The notes: a model not told the origin generated them from the letters alone. A DNA stretch of 64,000 nucleotides from Ochotona curzoniae (GCF_017591425.1 NW_024466307.1:2726001-2790000); one strand, 5' to 3'. Shown: positions 12,051-24,170, counted from the first letter of the stretch. Translations and numbers: made by a program.

Positions 12051-12985
12051 CTCCGACGCCTCCAGGGTGAGATGCTCAGCTGGCAGGCAGAGGGGCAAAG
12101 CCACGGCCCGCGGCTTCCTTCTGTGCCTGTGTCCTGGTGCTCAGGCAGTTTGGTAGCTGGGGCCGGAAAGGAATGTGGAAACGTGGGCCTCCTCTCCCTC
12201 CCTGCTTTTAGAGACCTGAGTGCCCCTGGGGGGTGGGGAGGAGGCGGGGCGCGGGACTTTGCAGGAATCAGAGCTTTCCTTCCTTCATTTCCTCTTCAGT
12301 TTTCGCTCTACACTGCCTTTCCTTGTCGGTCAGTGGTCAGAGGCTCCTGGTCACCTCTGTCTGGGATGTGAGCAGTGCACACATGTGAATCAGGTGGTGA
12401 CAGCGAGCCACTCTGCCAGAGCCCCCACTTGCCTCCTACTTGCTCCCCCTCAAAATACCTCCCCCAAGCTCCTCGGTGCCCCCAGTCTTGGGGACATTCT
12501 GTCTGGAGTTTTCCTAGCTGCTGGCTTCAGGCTACTCTCATCCTTCCAGTTGCTTGGAAAATGGACAAACCACTTTTGCTTCCCAGCATCTTAACAATGC
12601 AGATTCTTTCAACTTCACATTCGCTTGGACTGTTGTCCAGCTCCACGTAACACCAAATTATCATTTGATACTGATGGGAAACCAATCTCTGTAAGATGTT
12701 GGCTTTTTCATAAAGTTTTATTTTTCTTTGTTCATGTAAAGTGATTACCCAGAGAGATGCTTGAAAACAGGTCATTCTAAGAAAGATTTCTACAAGGCCT
12801 TGGCCTCCATGTTAAAGGAAGATGGGCTAAGGAACAGAGGAGAGGGTCTAAGAGACTCACTCGGGACTGCAGAATGAGTCCTTCCAAGACCAAGTTGGCT
12901 GCAGCTCCACGTCCTGGCATGGCTGGGGGTCAGTGCTGAATATCTGATTCTACTGTATTTCTAGCTAAGCTTAACTAGCCTTGTT
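12051..12985. other. GC-richer unique DNA with G-tract
   Basis: Several overlapping plus frames (12072-12371, 12220-12594, 12375-12650) lie in three different phases with no domain match, consistent with chance in GC-rich DNA. A G-quadruplex-type run sits at 12228-12255. Confidence 0.4.
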
Positions 12986-12994
12986 CCCACTTGT

Positions 12995-13264
12995 CTGCTT
13001 GCTTATTTATTTAACACACACACAGCTTCCAACCACTGGTCTTTCCACAAAAACTCACCAGGATAAAAGTAGGCTGGAGCTGGGAATTCAGTCCAGGTCT
13101 ACGACTGAAGTGGTAGGCACCAACTACTCGAGCCATGACCTGCCGCCTTCCAGGATCTTCATTAATAGGAAGCACAAATGCAGAGCTGCAACCCAGTATG
13201 AACCCAGGCATTCTGACATGGAACATGTGGATCTTTCCCAGTGTCTTAACTGCTAGGTCAACCC
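12995..13264 (-). mobile_element. CSINE, older subfamily
   Basis: The segment 'tgaacccaggcattctgaca' at about 13200 and 'gtgtcttaactgctaggtca' at 13241-13260 are the complement of an old C-repeat head. The tail is at the low-coordinate end near 'ttatttatttaacacacaca'. There are many substitutions. Confidence 0.8.
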
Positions 13265-13835
13265 CCCGGAACTCTTTTCCTACCTCTTATTAATTTAAGT
13301 AAGCATATCCTGATACACTTTTAGTGTCTAGGTAAGGTCATTCACGAGCTTCTAATTGCTGCTTCTATACATGACCATGCTGAAGTCTAGAATGCTAAGG
13401 ACCGAGCAAAACCCAGTGCTATCTTTATTTCTCTGAACACATTTTTTATACTGGGTGTAGTATCTGTGACAGCCACAATGTTAATCTCCCTCCAAACAGC
13501 TCATAGGTAGCAAAGCTTTATATAGAGCAGCCAATCCACTGTTTCACGTGAGGAATCTCTTATGAAGCATGCAAGACTATGACATGTGTGGGAGTGTGGG
13601 AAGACAATGTGTGCGCTCATGGACGACTGGCCAGAGGAGAGTGACTGTGGTAGTGCCAGCATTTCAGAATCCATCACTGCTTGCTAATATATGGGGTACT
13701 TGATATTAGAAATGTTCTCAACAGAGTGTGTGGGAGGGGAAGGCAGGTAATTCCACCCCTCTACACACCACTTCCTCATCAAATGCTGTTCGTTAAAATT
13801 TGGAGGCATCACCCAGGGGCCCAAAAGATGAGTGG
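13265..13835. other. Unique-looking DNA
   Basis: Nothing gene-like or repeat-like was identified. Confidence 0.4.
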
Positions 13836-13837
13836 GC

Positions 13838-14135
13838 TCTTAGGGGCCAGTGTGTGACATAGTGACTTAAGCCACCATCTGCAATACTGGCACCTCACAT
13901 GGATGGCAGTTCATATTCTCCACCGTTGATGTGCCTAGGAAAAGAAGCAGAGGATGGCCCAAGGGCTTGGCCCCCTGTCACCTATGTGAGATACAGCTTC
14001 TGGCTCCTGGAGTCTGCCTGGCTCAGTCCCAGGCATTATGGCCATCTGGGGAGTGAACCAGAGGTTAGGTGGAGGATGTCTGTGATTGTATGTGTGTGTG
14101 TGTCTGTCTCTTTCTGTAATTTTCACTTTCAAAAG
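13838..14135 (+). mobile_element. CSINE, older copy
   Basis: The head 'ggggccagtgtgtgacatag' is followed by 'aatactggcacctcacatgg', a 'gaggatggcccaagggcttg' block and the 'ggggagtgaaccag' motif. A TG-rich variant of the CT tail runs up to 'actttcaaaa'. Confidence 0.9.
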
Positions 14136-15534
14136 CTGGAGCCAAAGAACCCTTCTGATTTGGGTGCAGGCATAGAGACCCCTTGTTCACCATGATCAAT
14201 TCTTGGGGTAAGAATCTCTTGGGAGCAAAATGTAACCCTAGGAGAACCAAAGCTACCCTGGTATCAATCACCGGGAGCCCTCAGAGGAGTCCGAAAGCCA
14301 CCTGTCCCTAATTAATCTCCACTGTATTCCCGCAGCACCTACACGCTCGTAATTGTATTTATGGGTGTAATTGTTTTACATTAGAGCTCACATCCCCTTA
14401 CAATAAATATCATTCTGACAAAGACCTCATTATTATAAAAGATTCCCCAACTTTTAGCTAATATCTTACTCACTCAAAGCATATTCAAAACTGTAAAATT
14501 CTAGTGAAGGAAAAGATGAGGGTTTTCCCTCCACGCTGTTGTGAAAAGATTTAACCCTGTAATTATATCGTACCACATGAGCATGCATCGGCTCTTCCAC
14601 TGAACAGCGTAGTCTCTAGCACACTTGCATACACAATGGATATTCAACAGACACTAGAAAAAATGATTTACAAGAGAGCTGGGCGCAGAGTGGAAGGCAG
14701 TGCCCCTCATGGGGAGCAACAGCGTCACTACAGTTGCTGAACTGCAATCATTGTTTGTCATCATTCTAATCAGTATTTGGATGGGTGACAGGTGAAACCA
14801 TGACCCTGATGTGAACTTTTCTAGACAATGGTACTTCCTCACAACCAGCTTCACATCAACCAGAAGCAGAAGAGCTTAGAAGAGCTAAGCCAACCCAGTC
14901 TGCTGGTACCCTTCTGGTGTGTGACACTCATCTCCCTGTAGTAGTGATGCTGACAGGACTGACACAGACCCTGGAAGGCAGTCCCAAGCACACCTCTGGT
15001 CCATAGCACTCTCTTCATATACAAACCATGGCAGGAAATTCACACTGTAAACAGATGCTGGCTACCTGGAAGTTTGAAGACATTGAGGTGGTGGGCAGTA
15101 TACTGTGTTGGCAAATGGTAGAGCTGAAGTCCAAAGCCAGCGCTGCTCTCTATCATTACCCTATAGAAAGCTACCTTCCCACAGACGAAAACCATTTAGC
15201 AGGAGCAGTCAGTCCTGTGCCTAATTTGTAACAACCCATGGACTGCCTAAAATGAAAGCTAACCCAATAGGATAAAAAAAAATTTTTAGAAAATAAATAT
15301 TTAGTGCCAAGTTCCATCACCATCAATAAAGATGATGACGGTCTGAGAGAAAGGAAGGTGGTAGTGAAATTAAACTACTCAATCACTGGTAGGATTACAC
15401 GATTCTTCACTACAAGGCATCCTTTCTGTATTTGTCTCCAACTTGCCTGCCTCTGCTTCAGATGCTCCGAGAGCTGACATCCAATGTGAAGTCTAAAGCC
15501 AGGGGTTAAGATTTCCCAGGTTTCTAAGAGGTTG
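14136..15534. other. Unique DNA, partly AT-rich
   Basis: The part 14290-14640 is AT-rich and repeat-free, with 'ctaattaatctccac' and 'gtaattgtatttatgggtgt', and may contain conserved non-coding sequence. No coding potential is recognised. Confidence 0.4.
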
Positions 15535-15715
15535 GATTGCAGCCACAAGATGCAAAGCATAAGCTCTGGAGACAGACCTAGTTCAAATCCTAGCTCTGCT
15601 GCTTGGTGCCTGTGGGGCTCAAGGCAAGCCAAGCAGCCTATCTAAGCATCCTCTACTTCCTCATCTTTGAAATGGAGACAATGGAAACCAGAAGCAGTTC
15701 ACAGCTTGGGCCTGA
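15535..15715 (+). mobile_element. MIR
   Basis: The order 'agctctggagacagacctag', 'ttcaaatcctagctctgctg', a decayed 'cctcatctttgaaatggaga' follows the MIR consensus, an ancient mammalian tRNA-derived SINE. Confidence 0.88.
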
Positions 15716-16839
15716 GAAACGTCACACTTGTGTATAGCAAGTTCTCGAAAGCATGGTTTATTTTGGACGGTTCTGTGTTGACAAACTAAAACTTGAAATT
15801 CATTTCTGTCGAAGTCATTTTCTTTTTCCATATATCTAAATCCTGTTGACTAGGGTCATTTGTCTTACAGTACTCTTATTATTCCTAGAAACAGAGCTAC
15901 ATCAATGATCATGCAGACTTCATCCCAGGACATCTTTGTAAGATTTGAGGATTTTGTAGATCACACAGGAAATAACGCCAAAATTATTTTAAGGTGCTTA
16001 ACATGATTATTGTCATTTGATGATTTTCCTTCAAGTTAAAAACTTCAAGGAAGTCCTCCGGTGGGCTCTTAAATTCCTCCAGATTCATAATTCCTCCAGG
16101 TTTATATACCCCCCACAACAAAGAACAGCCAACAGTTGGTGCTCCAGAAAAGCGACAAATGCAGCTGTGGGTCTAAAAGGTGCTTCAAAAAACCAAGGAG
16201 CAGGAGGAAGCGCATGGGAATAAAACCAGCACATTTAAGGTGAGGGGCTGCTGGGCAAGGAAGCCCCTCTCGTGCCCGGCCACCTGCTGCACCCCCTTCT
16301 GGGGCCAGCCCCAGCACAGGCAGGCCTACAGCCCCTTGAGGGTCCGCAGTGCTCAAACAAAGCAGCTCTCTCACCTTGTTTGGCTTGTTTCGGTTCTGTG
16401 GCATCCAGAGAGACAATTTTTTCCCCCTCAAGTATTGAAATAGAAACTGGTGCCATCCTGCTCAAAATCTCTCTTTGGGACTGCCAGCCCCACAAGCCTC
16501 TTCTGACTGGCCGTGTCCCAGTGGGCTTGGACCACTGTCTCCTCTCTAAAGGCTTGCCACTCCCCAGCACCCTTCTGCTCAGTGGCTGCTGAGGTCCCTC
16601 TCTTGGGAGAACCCTCTTCATGCCTTTCCCCCTAAGGCTTAGTGGGCTGGCTCTTTTTGCCTACTGATTATGCACTTTTTGACATTATTATTTGAACACC
16701 AGGAATCTTTCACCTGCTAGTTTATGCTTCAGAAGCCCACAACAGCTGACAGCTGGGCTTGGGCCAAAGTCAAGGAAAGCCAGGACTCTCCACTCCTACT
16801 CCTGCTTCCCCTCTCCTCCCCACCATTCTCACAGGCCAG
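15716..16839. other. Unique DNA, no gene recognised
   Basis: 15716-16100 is AT-rich. 16200-16620 is GC-richer and carries overlapping frames of about 105-130 codons on both strands (16235-16621 minus and 16272-16592 plus) with no known domain, so they probably arise by chance. Confidence 0.4.
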
Positions 16840-16990
16840 TGACAGCTTCTTGAGTTGTCCAACCACTGTCTGCTGCCTCCCGGGATCATAATAGCAGGAA
16901 GGTGGATTGAAGTGGGAACAGGGCTGGATTCCAGGCTCTTCAACATGGGATGCAGGTGCCTCAAGCAGCGGCCCAACCACAACACATGCC
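16840..16990 (-). mobile_element. CSINE head fragment, older subfamily
   Basis: On the minus strand this is the 5' half of an old C-repeat: complements of 'gctgcctcccgggatcataa', 'ggattccaggctctt' and 'aagcagcggcccaaccacaa' lie in the expected order. The A-tail half is missing. Confidence 0.78.
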
Positions 16991-17069
16991 CAGATGGACT
17001 CTTTATTCTTACAATATTACACCAACATCACACTAAGACTTTGAGTCAAAACGCGAGTTTTTTTTGTCC

Positions 17070-17195
17070 TTCTTCTCTAGACAGTGAGCTCCCTTGAGAG
17101 CAGGCCCGAGGTCTACTTTTGCACCCCACTTACCTTCGAGCTCATTGCCTGGAACCTAATGGACTCTTATAAATCACCTGCTGAGCACAGAGCTC
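17070..17195 (+). mobile_element. L2 3'-end fragment
   Basis: 'ctctagacagtgagctccct' and 'gagagcaggcccgaggtcta', followed by 'cattgcctggaacc', match the well-known L2 3' end. The final 'aataaatg' part is degraded. Confidence 0.8.
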
Positions 17196-17628
17196 TGCAA
17201 GCCTGGCCTTACCTGTAACATAGTAAGGGATGCATAAGGTATGGAGGAGGTGCTGGCTTCTCGGCAGTGGTATGAGACTTTCTTCTCAGGGAAGAAGTCT
17301 GCTTGGTACTGATGGACTCTGCTAAGCCTGCCGTTGGGTATCAGGAGGCTTCCTGTTGGGTTCTGGCTTTGTGTAGAAGGCTCTGTCTGGAAAAGAGGCA
17401 GAACAGGCAGGAACATGGTCAATGGCTTCCTGTGGGAGGGCAGTGAAGAAAAGAAAGTTCTAATTAATAGTCTACCTAGACAGGAAGTTTGGGGAGTAGG
17501 AACAAAAGGAGTTTAACTAAGTAACTTCCTATAGGGGTGTCTGGTGGAAACTCCTTCCTTCATCTAGTCTACCAAGTCTGCAGTAAGCGTACTTTGACCA
17601 ACTAATGCTAGAATATAAAGAGTTTTGT
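17196..17628. other. Unique-looking DNA
   Basis: No gene or repeat is recognised. Opposite-strand frames at 17174-17422 and 17334-17516 lack domains. Confidence 0.4.
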
Positions 17629-17911
17629 GGGGCTGGCTCAGTGGAATAGCAAGTTAATCTTCTGCTCTGTGGGTGCTGACATCCAATATGGGCATCAGTT
17701 CGTGTCCCAGCTGCTCCATTTCCAATCCAGCTCCCTGCTAATGGCTGGGAAAGCATCAGAAAATGACCCAAGTCCTTGGGCCCCCATACCCATGTGGGAG
17801 TCCTGGAAGAAGTTCCTGGTTCCCAGCCCAGCTCTGGCCATTGCAGCCATTTGGGGACACCTCTCTCTCTAATTCTGACTTACAAGTAAAAGAAACATAT
17901 CTTTTTAAAAA
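17629..17911 (+). mobile_element. CSINE
   Basis: The head 'ggggctggctcagtggaata' is followed by 'tccctgctaatggctgggaa', 'tgacccaagtccttgggccc' and an A-rich end. The flanking 'agttttgt' at 17621-17628 and 17912-17919 looks like a target-site duplication. Confidence 0.9.
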
Positions 17912-18372
17912 AGTTTTGTAATTTTGAAACTCAAAGAGGAAAGTCAACAATCAAGTTTATTACATATCCTTTAAAGTATACAGCTCCTTGAGTCTCACAA
18001 CATTCTTCTAAACAAGCTGGGCTCCAAGGGGTCTATAACCTGCTGGCATCAGAGAACACTCTGGATTGTGTGAGTCCACAGCCCGTCCTCAAGAGAATGA
18101 ATGCACAGTAGATCACCAGCTTCCTTGGTTACTTGAGAAGAAGGCAAGCACAGTGCAGTGTGTCATCCAACCAAGCTGGAAAGGGGAAGTCCTCAAACCT
18201 TCCATTCTAAATCTAGCTTCCTCTCCACTTCCTTGGCCACGTCATGTAATCAACTTCCAAACTAGGCTCTGTGAAGGAAAGCGTGTGTGACAGCTAATGG
18301 GAGGTGGGCTTATTACTCTTGATTTCACCTATCTCTCCCTTCTAAGGATGGCTCAGCTCGCAGAAGTTATTT

Positions 18373-18700
18373 TTTATTAAAAAATTTATTTATTTTTATT
18401 GGAAAGTCAGATATACAGAGAGGAGAAAAGACAAGAGAGGAAGATCTTCTGCCTGATGATTCACTCCCCAAGTGAGCACAAGGGCTGGAACTGTGCCGAT
18501 CTGAAGCCAGGAGCCTGGAGTCTTCCACATGGGTGCAGGGTCCCAAGGCTTTGGGCCGTCCTCAACTGCTTTCCCAGGCCACAAGCAGGAAGCTGGATGG
18601 GAAGTGGAGCTGCCGGGATTAGAACTGGCACCCATATGGGATCCCAGAATACATGCAAGGCAAGGACTTCAGTTGTTGAGCGACTATTGCCCTGGGCCTA
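18373..18700 (-). mobile_element. CSINE, relatively young
   Basis: Close to full length on the minus strand. The complement of the A-tail is at about 18375-18405, 'aagtgagcacaagggctgga' at 18470, and the head complement ends at 'ccctgggccta'. Flanking 'agaagttatttt' (from 18362) and 'aggagttatttt' (from 18700) form a near-perfect target-site duplication. Confidence 0.95.
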
Positions 18701-18701
18701 G

Positions 18702-19814
18702 GAGTTATTTTGTGTTAAGCACTCCAGGGAATGCAAACCTTAGGAGGCTGAGGGAGTTGGGTGAAATGTCCACATGTGAAGACAGGGGAGGAAGGATGGT
18801 TCTGGAAGACTGAGCACTCATTACCAAGTGGAGAGAAGAAGAAAAAAACAGAAATCATCTGTGGAGCTATGAGAGAGCCAGAGCGGCAGGTTGAGCAGAG
18901 GCTTGGTGAGAGAATATTCCAAGGTGGTTTCATGCAAAAACCTTCTTGAGTCTCTCTGTACAGACTGGAATAAACCCGATGCTAACGAAGAATGGGTTTT
19001 GAACAGACTCTCTCTCACTCCATTCAATGAGCAGGACTGACACAGAAAGCTGAGTGAGGGGTCATCTTTCCATAATCCTTCTTAGCTTCGCAGATAGCAG
19101 AAGACTGCTGCTCAAAATACCTCATGGCCTCATTCCCTGGAAGGCTCCCATCAAGAAATAACAGACCAGAGATGCTGATGTAACTATGGCACGTGTGCAT
19201 GTGCCCAGGTCCAGCAGCAGCCTTACCCTTGAGGCCGCTGGGAGATGCAAGTTCTCTTCCTCCTCTTCCACCACAACTTAGAGACAGCCTGGGCTCAGAG
19301 TTTCCATGGAACACTATTATTTTTTAAGAACTTTCTAATCAACCATTATTGGACTATTTGCCTTAAATGCCACCTTCATCAGTTTAGCCCAGAGCCAGAG
19401 GACAGTAAGATGTTCACAGAGGACAGCTAGCTCCTTCCCTGGAATCATCTGGAACCCTCTGCTCTGTGATGGATAGAGACCATCTACACAGTTCTCCACC
19501 CACCACTGTTGTTCAAGTGTCTCTCTTGACAAGAAATCAACTTGGGTGAATACAGACTGCAATGCATTATTGGGTTCCAGGCCAAATGGGTTTAATATCA
19601 AAGCATCCTAAAGCCAGCAAGGAAGTATACCAGTCCCAACAAGGTCAGGACACTCTGTCCCCTCTGGCTGTTCATTTCACTGGAACCCTTAGAATGGGAC
19701 AAATCGGTATTCTAATTTATATGTCTCATGGGTATGACTTTAGTGACCAATAATGCTTTAAAATAACTGAGGTTTAGATTCAAGCACATCTAGGGATGTA
19801 AAAAAAAATCGTTC
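18702..19814. other. Unique DNA, no gene recognised
   Basis: Frames of 60-96 codons occur on both strands (for example 19024-19314 minus) without a recognisable motif. No SINE is seen. Confidence 0.4.
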
Positions 19815-20115
19815 AGGGGCAAGCATTGTTAAGCTAGTTAAATTACCACTTGCATCTAATATGGGTGCCAGTTAACAGTCTGGATGTTCCACTTCTGGTC
19901 CCATTTCCTGCCAATGTGTATGGGAAGGCAGCAGAAGATATCCCAAATGCTTGGGTCCCTGCCACTGGCATGGTAGTCCTAGAAGAGGCTCCTGGCTCCT
20001 AGCTTCAGCCTGGCCCAGGCCCACCCATGGTGGCTGCTTGGGGAGTGACTCAGAAAATGAAAGTTTTCTTTCTCCTCTTTTCTCTTCGTCACTCTGTGTT
20101 TCAAAGAAATACATA
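19815..20115 (+). mobile_element. CSINE, older copy
   Basis: The order 'ggggcaagcattgttaagct', 'tatgggtgccagttaacagt', 'tatgggaaggcagcagaaga', 'ggggagtgactcagaa' and a tail near 'tttcaaagaaatacat' identifies a diverged plus-strand C-repeat. Confidence 0.87.
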
Positions 20116-20149
20116 TTTTTTTTGTAAAATAAATTCTTCATTTTTCAAA

Positions 20150-20890
20150 TGAAGGATATGATATCTCATAATATGCTAACTCATATCAAGATCAAAGGCT
20201 TTTAACTGAAGAAATAGCACATAAATTCAGCTCAGCTCTAACCAGGTGGCCATTTACTCCTAAGAACACTCCACCTTGTAATTAATAGTTGCCATTTTAA
20301 GCTGGTGATGTTCAAGATTAATTTTCATTCACAAGCAAAAGAAACATCCTGCATCCAGGATAAAAAAAGAATGCGATTCACCAAAATAGCAGTTTAATGA
20401 AAGGCTTTGTGTTTTTATTTTAAAATCTTAAAGCACATTGTGACATTCCCACGGATAAACATTGCTATTAACCTTCAGCTGTGAAGTGATTTTCAATAAT
20501 GAGAAGACGAGTAATATCCAGGGAGATTTTCGCATAAGAATGTTTCGAGACACTTAACAAAAGGTGGGACTGTGTCATTGAACGTGGCCACATAAAGATG
20601 CAAATTAAGAATTTACCCCAAATAAAGACAGAACCTGTTTTATTAGAAGTAAACCAAAAGCAAGGCTTTACCACCCAAAGTCACACACCAGCGGTTTAAT
20701 TGGGAAGGTCTTTTCTTATCAACAGGATTAACTCCAATTAATGGAAAGTTCAAATTATGCTTATAAACACTAACAAAACACTAACATTCCATGGCAGATG
20801 ACCTGCCTAGCAGCTCCCCATCAGCCATTTTGTAAAAGACAGGGGCTCATTAATTATGCTAATTGCCCATTCTGCAGATGAAGAAACTGA
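20150..20890. promoter_or_regulatory. AT-rich repeat-free block with homeodomain/POU-like sites
   Basis: The block has no SINE or L1 and contains several TAAT-core words: 'gtaattaatag' near 20279, 'gattaattttcatt' near 20315, and 'cattaattatgctaattgcc' at about 20849. The last includes the octamer ATGCTAAT at 20856-20863. Such clusters are typical of developmental enhancers. Function and conservation are inferred, not shown. Confidence 0.35.
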
Positions 20891-22445
20891 AGACTAAAAG
20901 ATGAGGACTGCAGGTTCCCAGAAACACGGGGGAAACGCCTTCCCTTACTCCTGTTTCACACTCTGTAGAAAAACAAAGGGAGAAGGAAAGTAAAAGCAAG
21001 CTAATAGCACCAAGAAACCAGGGGAAAGCTGCCTAGCGGTCTGCAGGACAGAGGAGATGTGGAACTCACAGGTAAGTAAATGATTAGCAAGTCAACCCTA
21101 TTTTAGAGGGGCAGCTGAGTAAGAGCCCCTAGAGAAACTGACATTTGTCAGCAGTACTCCCTTGCCTCTTCCTTGCCCCATCCCTCCACCGCCCCGACTT
21201 TGACAAGAAAAAGCAAGCCAAGAGCTTTTCAGGAAATGGATGGTTGTGCAAAGGTCCTGAAGCCAGAAAGAGCTTTGTTTAAAAAGAAAAAATTTTTGCA
21301 AGACCAGAGAGACTGAGTTTGAGAGCTGAAGGGAGAAAGCAACAGCAAGACAGGGCCAGGTGGCTCGGGCCACAGCTCAGGACCCCAGCCCTTGCCCCGT
21401 CCTAGCAGAATACACATGCAAGCAGGTGGAGATACCAGGGAAATTCCAGACCGTGTTCAGCCCTGTGGCACCCCCAAAGCCAGTAAGAACATTTGCTGAG
21501 GACTCAGCAACCCAGCTGGGAGTGGGACTCCTGGGCAGCTGCACTCTCACCCCAGAAAAGGAGCCTTCACCTCCCCTCAAGGTAGGGCATTGATGGAGGT
21601 CTCTCAGATTGGTGGCCCACTAGAAGTGAAACACAAGATTACTGTGAATGTATGGCTGCTAAGTAGGTACACGGACAGGGGTGAAGCGCAGGCAGCAACG
21701 GAAGGTGCTCCCTCTTGTCCTCCTGCTCAGAGCTGCATCCAGGGAGCTGGCTGTGGGTGGGAGTCGGTTGCCCAGAGGGAAGACTGTTCTCTCCTCTCTC
21801 CTGTCCTCCTTGGTTTTGCAGCATGTTTTATTTTGCTCCCACACATAGGTACACCTGCTAGAAAGTTTCCCTTCTGATGGGGAGAGGACCGTTGTCCCTT
21901 ATTCTTGGTCATAATTCCCAGCACAGTTCTTCAGATTGTGACTTCAGCTCTGTTCTCCAGAACATGTCTAGAAAGAGGGATTCTGTGACTGAGAACAGGG
22001 GGATTCTGGGATGAGGGCTTTGTCTGAATCTCTCTGGCCATGGGGAGGGGTCTCCCTGAAGCCCGAGCCCACAAGCTCTTGATATCACCTTATCTAAAGG
22101 CAAGTGTTAGTGTGTGTGCACCCACGTACATGTATATTCCTGGTCATCATGTCAGACGCATTGCTTATCGTGGGTAGCACTCAATGAGATTTGAAAACTG
22201 CTGATAACTTGGGTTCTAGTTCCCATTCTCAATCCAGGTCTCCCAGATGAGCGTCAGAAACCCAAGTTCTGAGCCATCAGCATTGCCTGCCAGGCGGGGG
22301 GTGGGTGAGTGGGGTGGGGGGCAGGAATGAAACCCCCGTGCTTCTAGCAGGAGTCAGGATGAATGCCTGTTCCCAGCTGGAGAGCTGTTATCCGCCTTCA
22401 CTTTTTTCTTCCTCCTCATTCTTGCCTAAGCCTCAGTGCTTACTT
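20891..22445. other. Unique DNA, GC-richer
   Basis: Overlapping frames on both strands near 21360-21880 have no recognised domains. A four-run G-tract lies at 22296-22321. No mobile element is seen. Confidence 0.4.
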
Positions 22446-22990
22446 AAAAAAAAAAAAGTCTGTTTATTTGAAAAGCAGAGTTAGAGACAGGAGAGACAGA
22501 GATCTTCCTTCTGCTGGTTTACCTCCAGATGGCTGCAAGGGACAGGTGGAAAATAATATCTTTTTTTTTTTTTAAAGATTTATTTATTTTTATTGGAAAG
22601 GCAGACATACAGAGAGGAGAGACAGAGAGGAAGATCCTCCGTCCGATGATTCACTCCCCAAGTGAGCGCAACGGTCGACGCTATGCCGATCCGAAGCCAG
22701 GAGCCTCCTCTGGGTCTCCCGCGTGGGTGCAGGGTCCCAAACCCTTGGGCCATCCTCGACTGCTTTCCCAGGCCACAGGCAGGGAGCTGGATGGGAAGAG
22801 GGGCCGCCGGAATTAGAACCGGCACCCACATGGGATCCTGGGCGTGCAAGGCGAGGACCCCAACCACTGCGCCACTGCGCTGGGCCCGGAAAAATAATAT
22901 CTTTATCCGGGTCTCTGATCAGATGAGGAGGGCGCAAACCCATCCTCTTTGCTTTCCCAGGCCATCAGCAGGGAGCAGGATGGGAAGTGC
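22446..22990 (-). mobile_element. Older CSINE split by a younger one
   Basis: The tail-side half is at 22446-22548, with the complement of an A-tail and 'tcttccttctgctggtttac'. The head-side half is at 22905-22990, with 'ctttcccaggccatcagcag' and 'ggatgggaagtgcaacagtt'. Both halves are on the minus strand and are in register once the inner element is removed. Confidence 0.85.
22564..22888 (-). mobile_element. Young CSINE, full length, nested
   Basis: This is one of the best-preserved copies, retaining many CpG sites ('aacggtcgacgctatgccga', 'ggccgccggaattagaaccg'), a T-run for the A-tail at 22561-22573 and an intact head ending in 'gctgggccc'. The flanks 22549-22563 'gaaaataatatcttt' and 22889-22904 'gaaaaataatatcttt' are a target-site duplication. 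Frames of 95-171 codons crossing this point are SINE-derived. Confidence 0.97.
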
Positions 22991-23677
22991 AACAGTTAGT
23001 GCCTCAGGACACAGCCTTACCTTGTCACGCCCATCACCAGCCCTATCAGGACTTGTCCTCATGCTGAGAACTCTACCAAAAGAAAAGACAGCAAGAAATG
23101 CGTTTAACAATAATGAGGCACCCAGCTGCAGGCTAACATGGTGGAGATGGTTGGAGCTTACCATTCCAAGCTTATAGTATTAGGGTTTGGATAGATACAG
23201 GTTAAACTCTTTCCCTCTTTGGGCTCTTGTTCAAAAGCAAGTTCTCCTGACCCAGCCCTCACTCTCTGGGAACTTAGCGGGAGATGGATGTGTGTGGAAC
23301 ACAGAGAGAGCCGAGTGAAAACAAATCAATACATCAATGGAGTGGAAGGTATTTATATCATACTCTGTCAAGTGCATTTTGTGGCCCACGGCCAAGGGGC
23401 TAAGAGACCTCCACTGATGAATGCCCCGGGAAATCGGTTTCAACAGAGTCACACTGGAAAAGCCAACCTGCCCCTGGGCATAACTGCTAAGCTCAGCAAA
23501 CACAGTGAATGTCGCTCACAGCTTAGCTGCCACCCCTGTGCCCTGCCAAGTTCAGGGACTGGTCGCAGGAGTGTCCCCTCTGTTCAGCCACTCACTGCTG
23601 TCTTCACAATACTCTCCCAAAGACCCTGAGCAGATTCTTATGGCAAGGGTATATCTAGCACTTGATATAAATCAAAT
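22991..23677. other. Unique DNA, no gene recognised
   Basis: A 136-codon plus frame (23219-23629) overlaps a 90-codon minus frame (23231-23503). Neither has a recognisable domain. Confidence 0.4.
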
Positions 23678-23748
23678 TTAATATATATAGATGTGTATAT
23701 ATATATATATAAGGTTTAATATACACATTTAATATACATAGTGTATAT
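23678..23748. repeat. AT-rich simple repeat
   Basis: Imperfect TA/ATAC dinucleotide tract with a perfect (TA)n core at 23696-23711. Confidence 0.85.
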
Positions 23749-23937
23749 CAGGTAGTCCCAGCACTCTGGTAACTACCCAACTGCCTTGAAACACCTTCAG
23801 AATCCCCAGATTCGGCATGCTACTTTCTAGCGCAGTTTAAATTATTCAAGAATTCCAGCATCATTTGTGGTTGTGATCACTTCTCCTTATTTGATCCAAA
23901 GAAGCGCTAAGTACATGAAGACTGGCCGGATTTCATA

Positions 23938-24170
23938 CAGTTGTTCTCAGCTTTGGGGTTCCAGGACTTTTTTGAATTCTTAAAAATCAGGGAGGCAAAA
24001 GAGCTTCTGTGTATATAGATTATATATTGGAAGCAATACTTTAAGCAAATATAGAGCTCATACTAGAAGTGAAAAATGAGACATCTAAAACCATTTCAGG
24101 TATTTCAAAATTACGATATTCACAGATACGTCTTCATAAGTAGTATATTTTGCAGGTGCGGCATCTGATA
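23938..24170 (+). mobile_element. Possible ancient DNA-transposon remnant
   Basis: 'ggggttccaggactttttt', 'ggaggcaaaagagcttctgt' and 'tagattatatattgg' in this order resemble an old mammalian interspersed repeat I have seen in other mammals but cannot name with certainty. Heavily diverged. Confidence 0.4.

Noticed and set aside
22291..22325. G-rich repeat considered as a telomere-like or minisatellite array
   Set aside because: Runs are irregular with no repeating unit; better described as a G-tract.
22662..23177. 171-codon plus-strand frame
   Set aside because: Most of it is the antisense of the young CSINE at 22564-22888.
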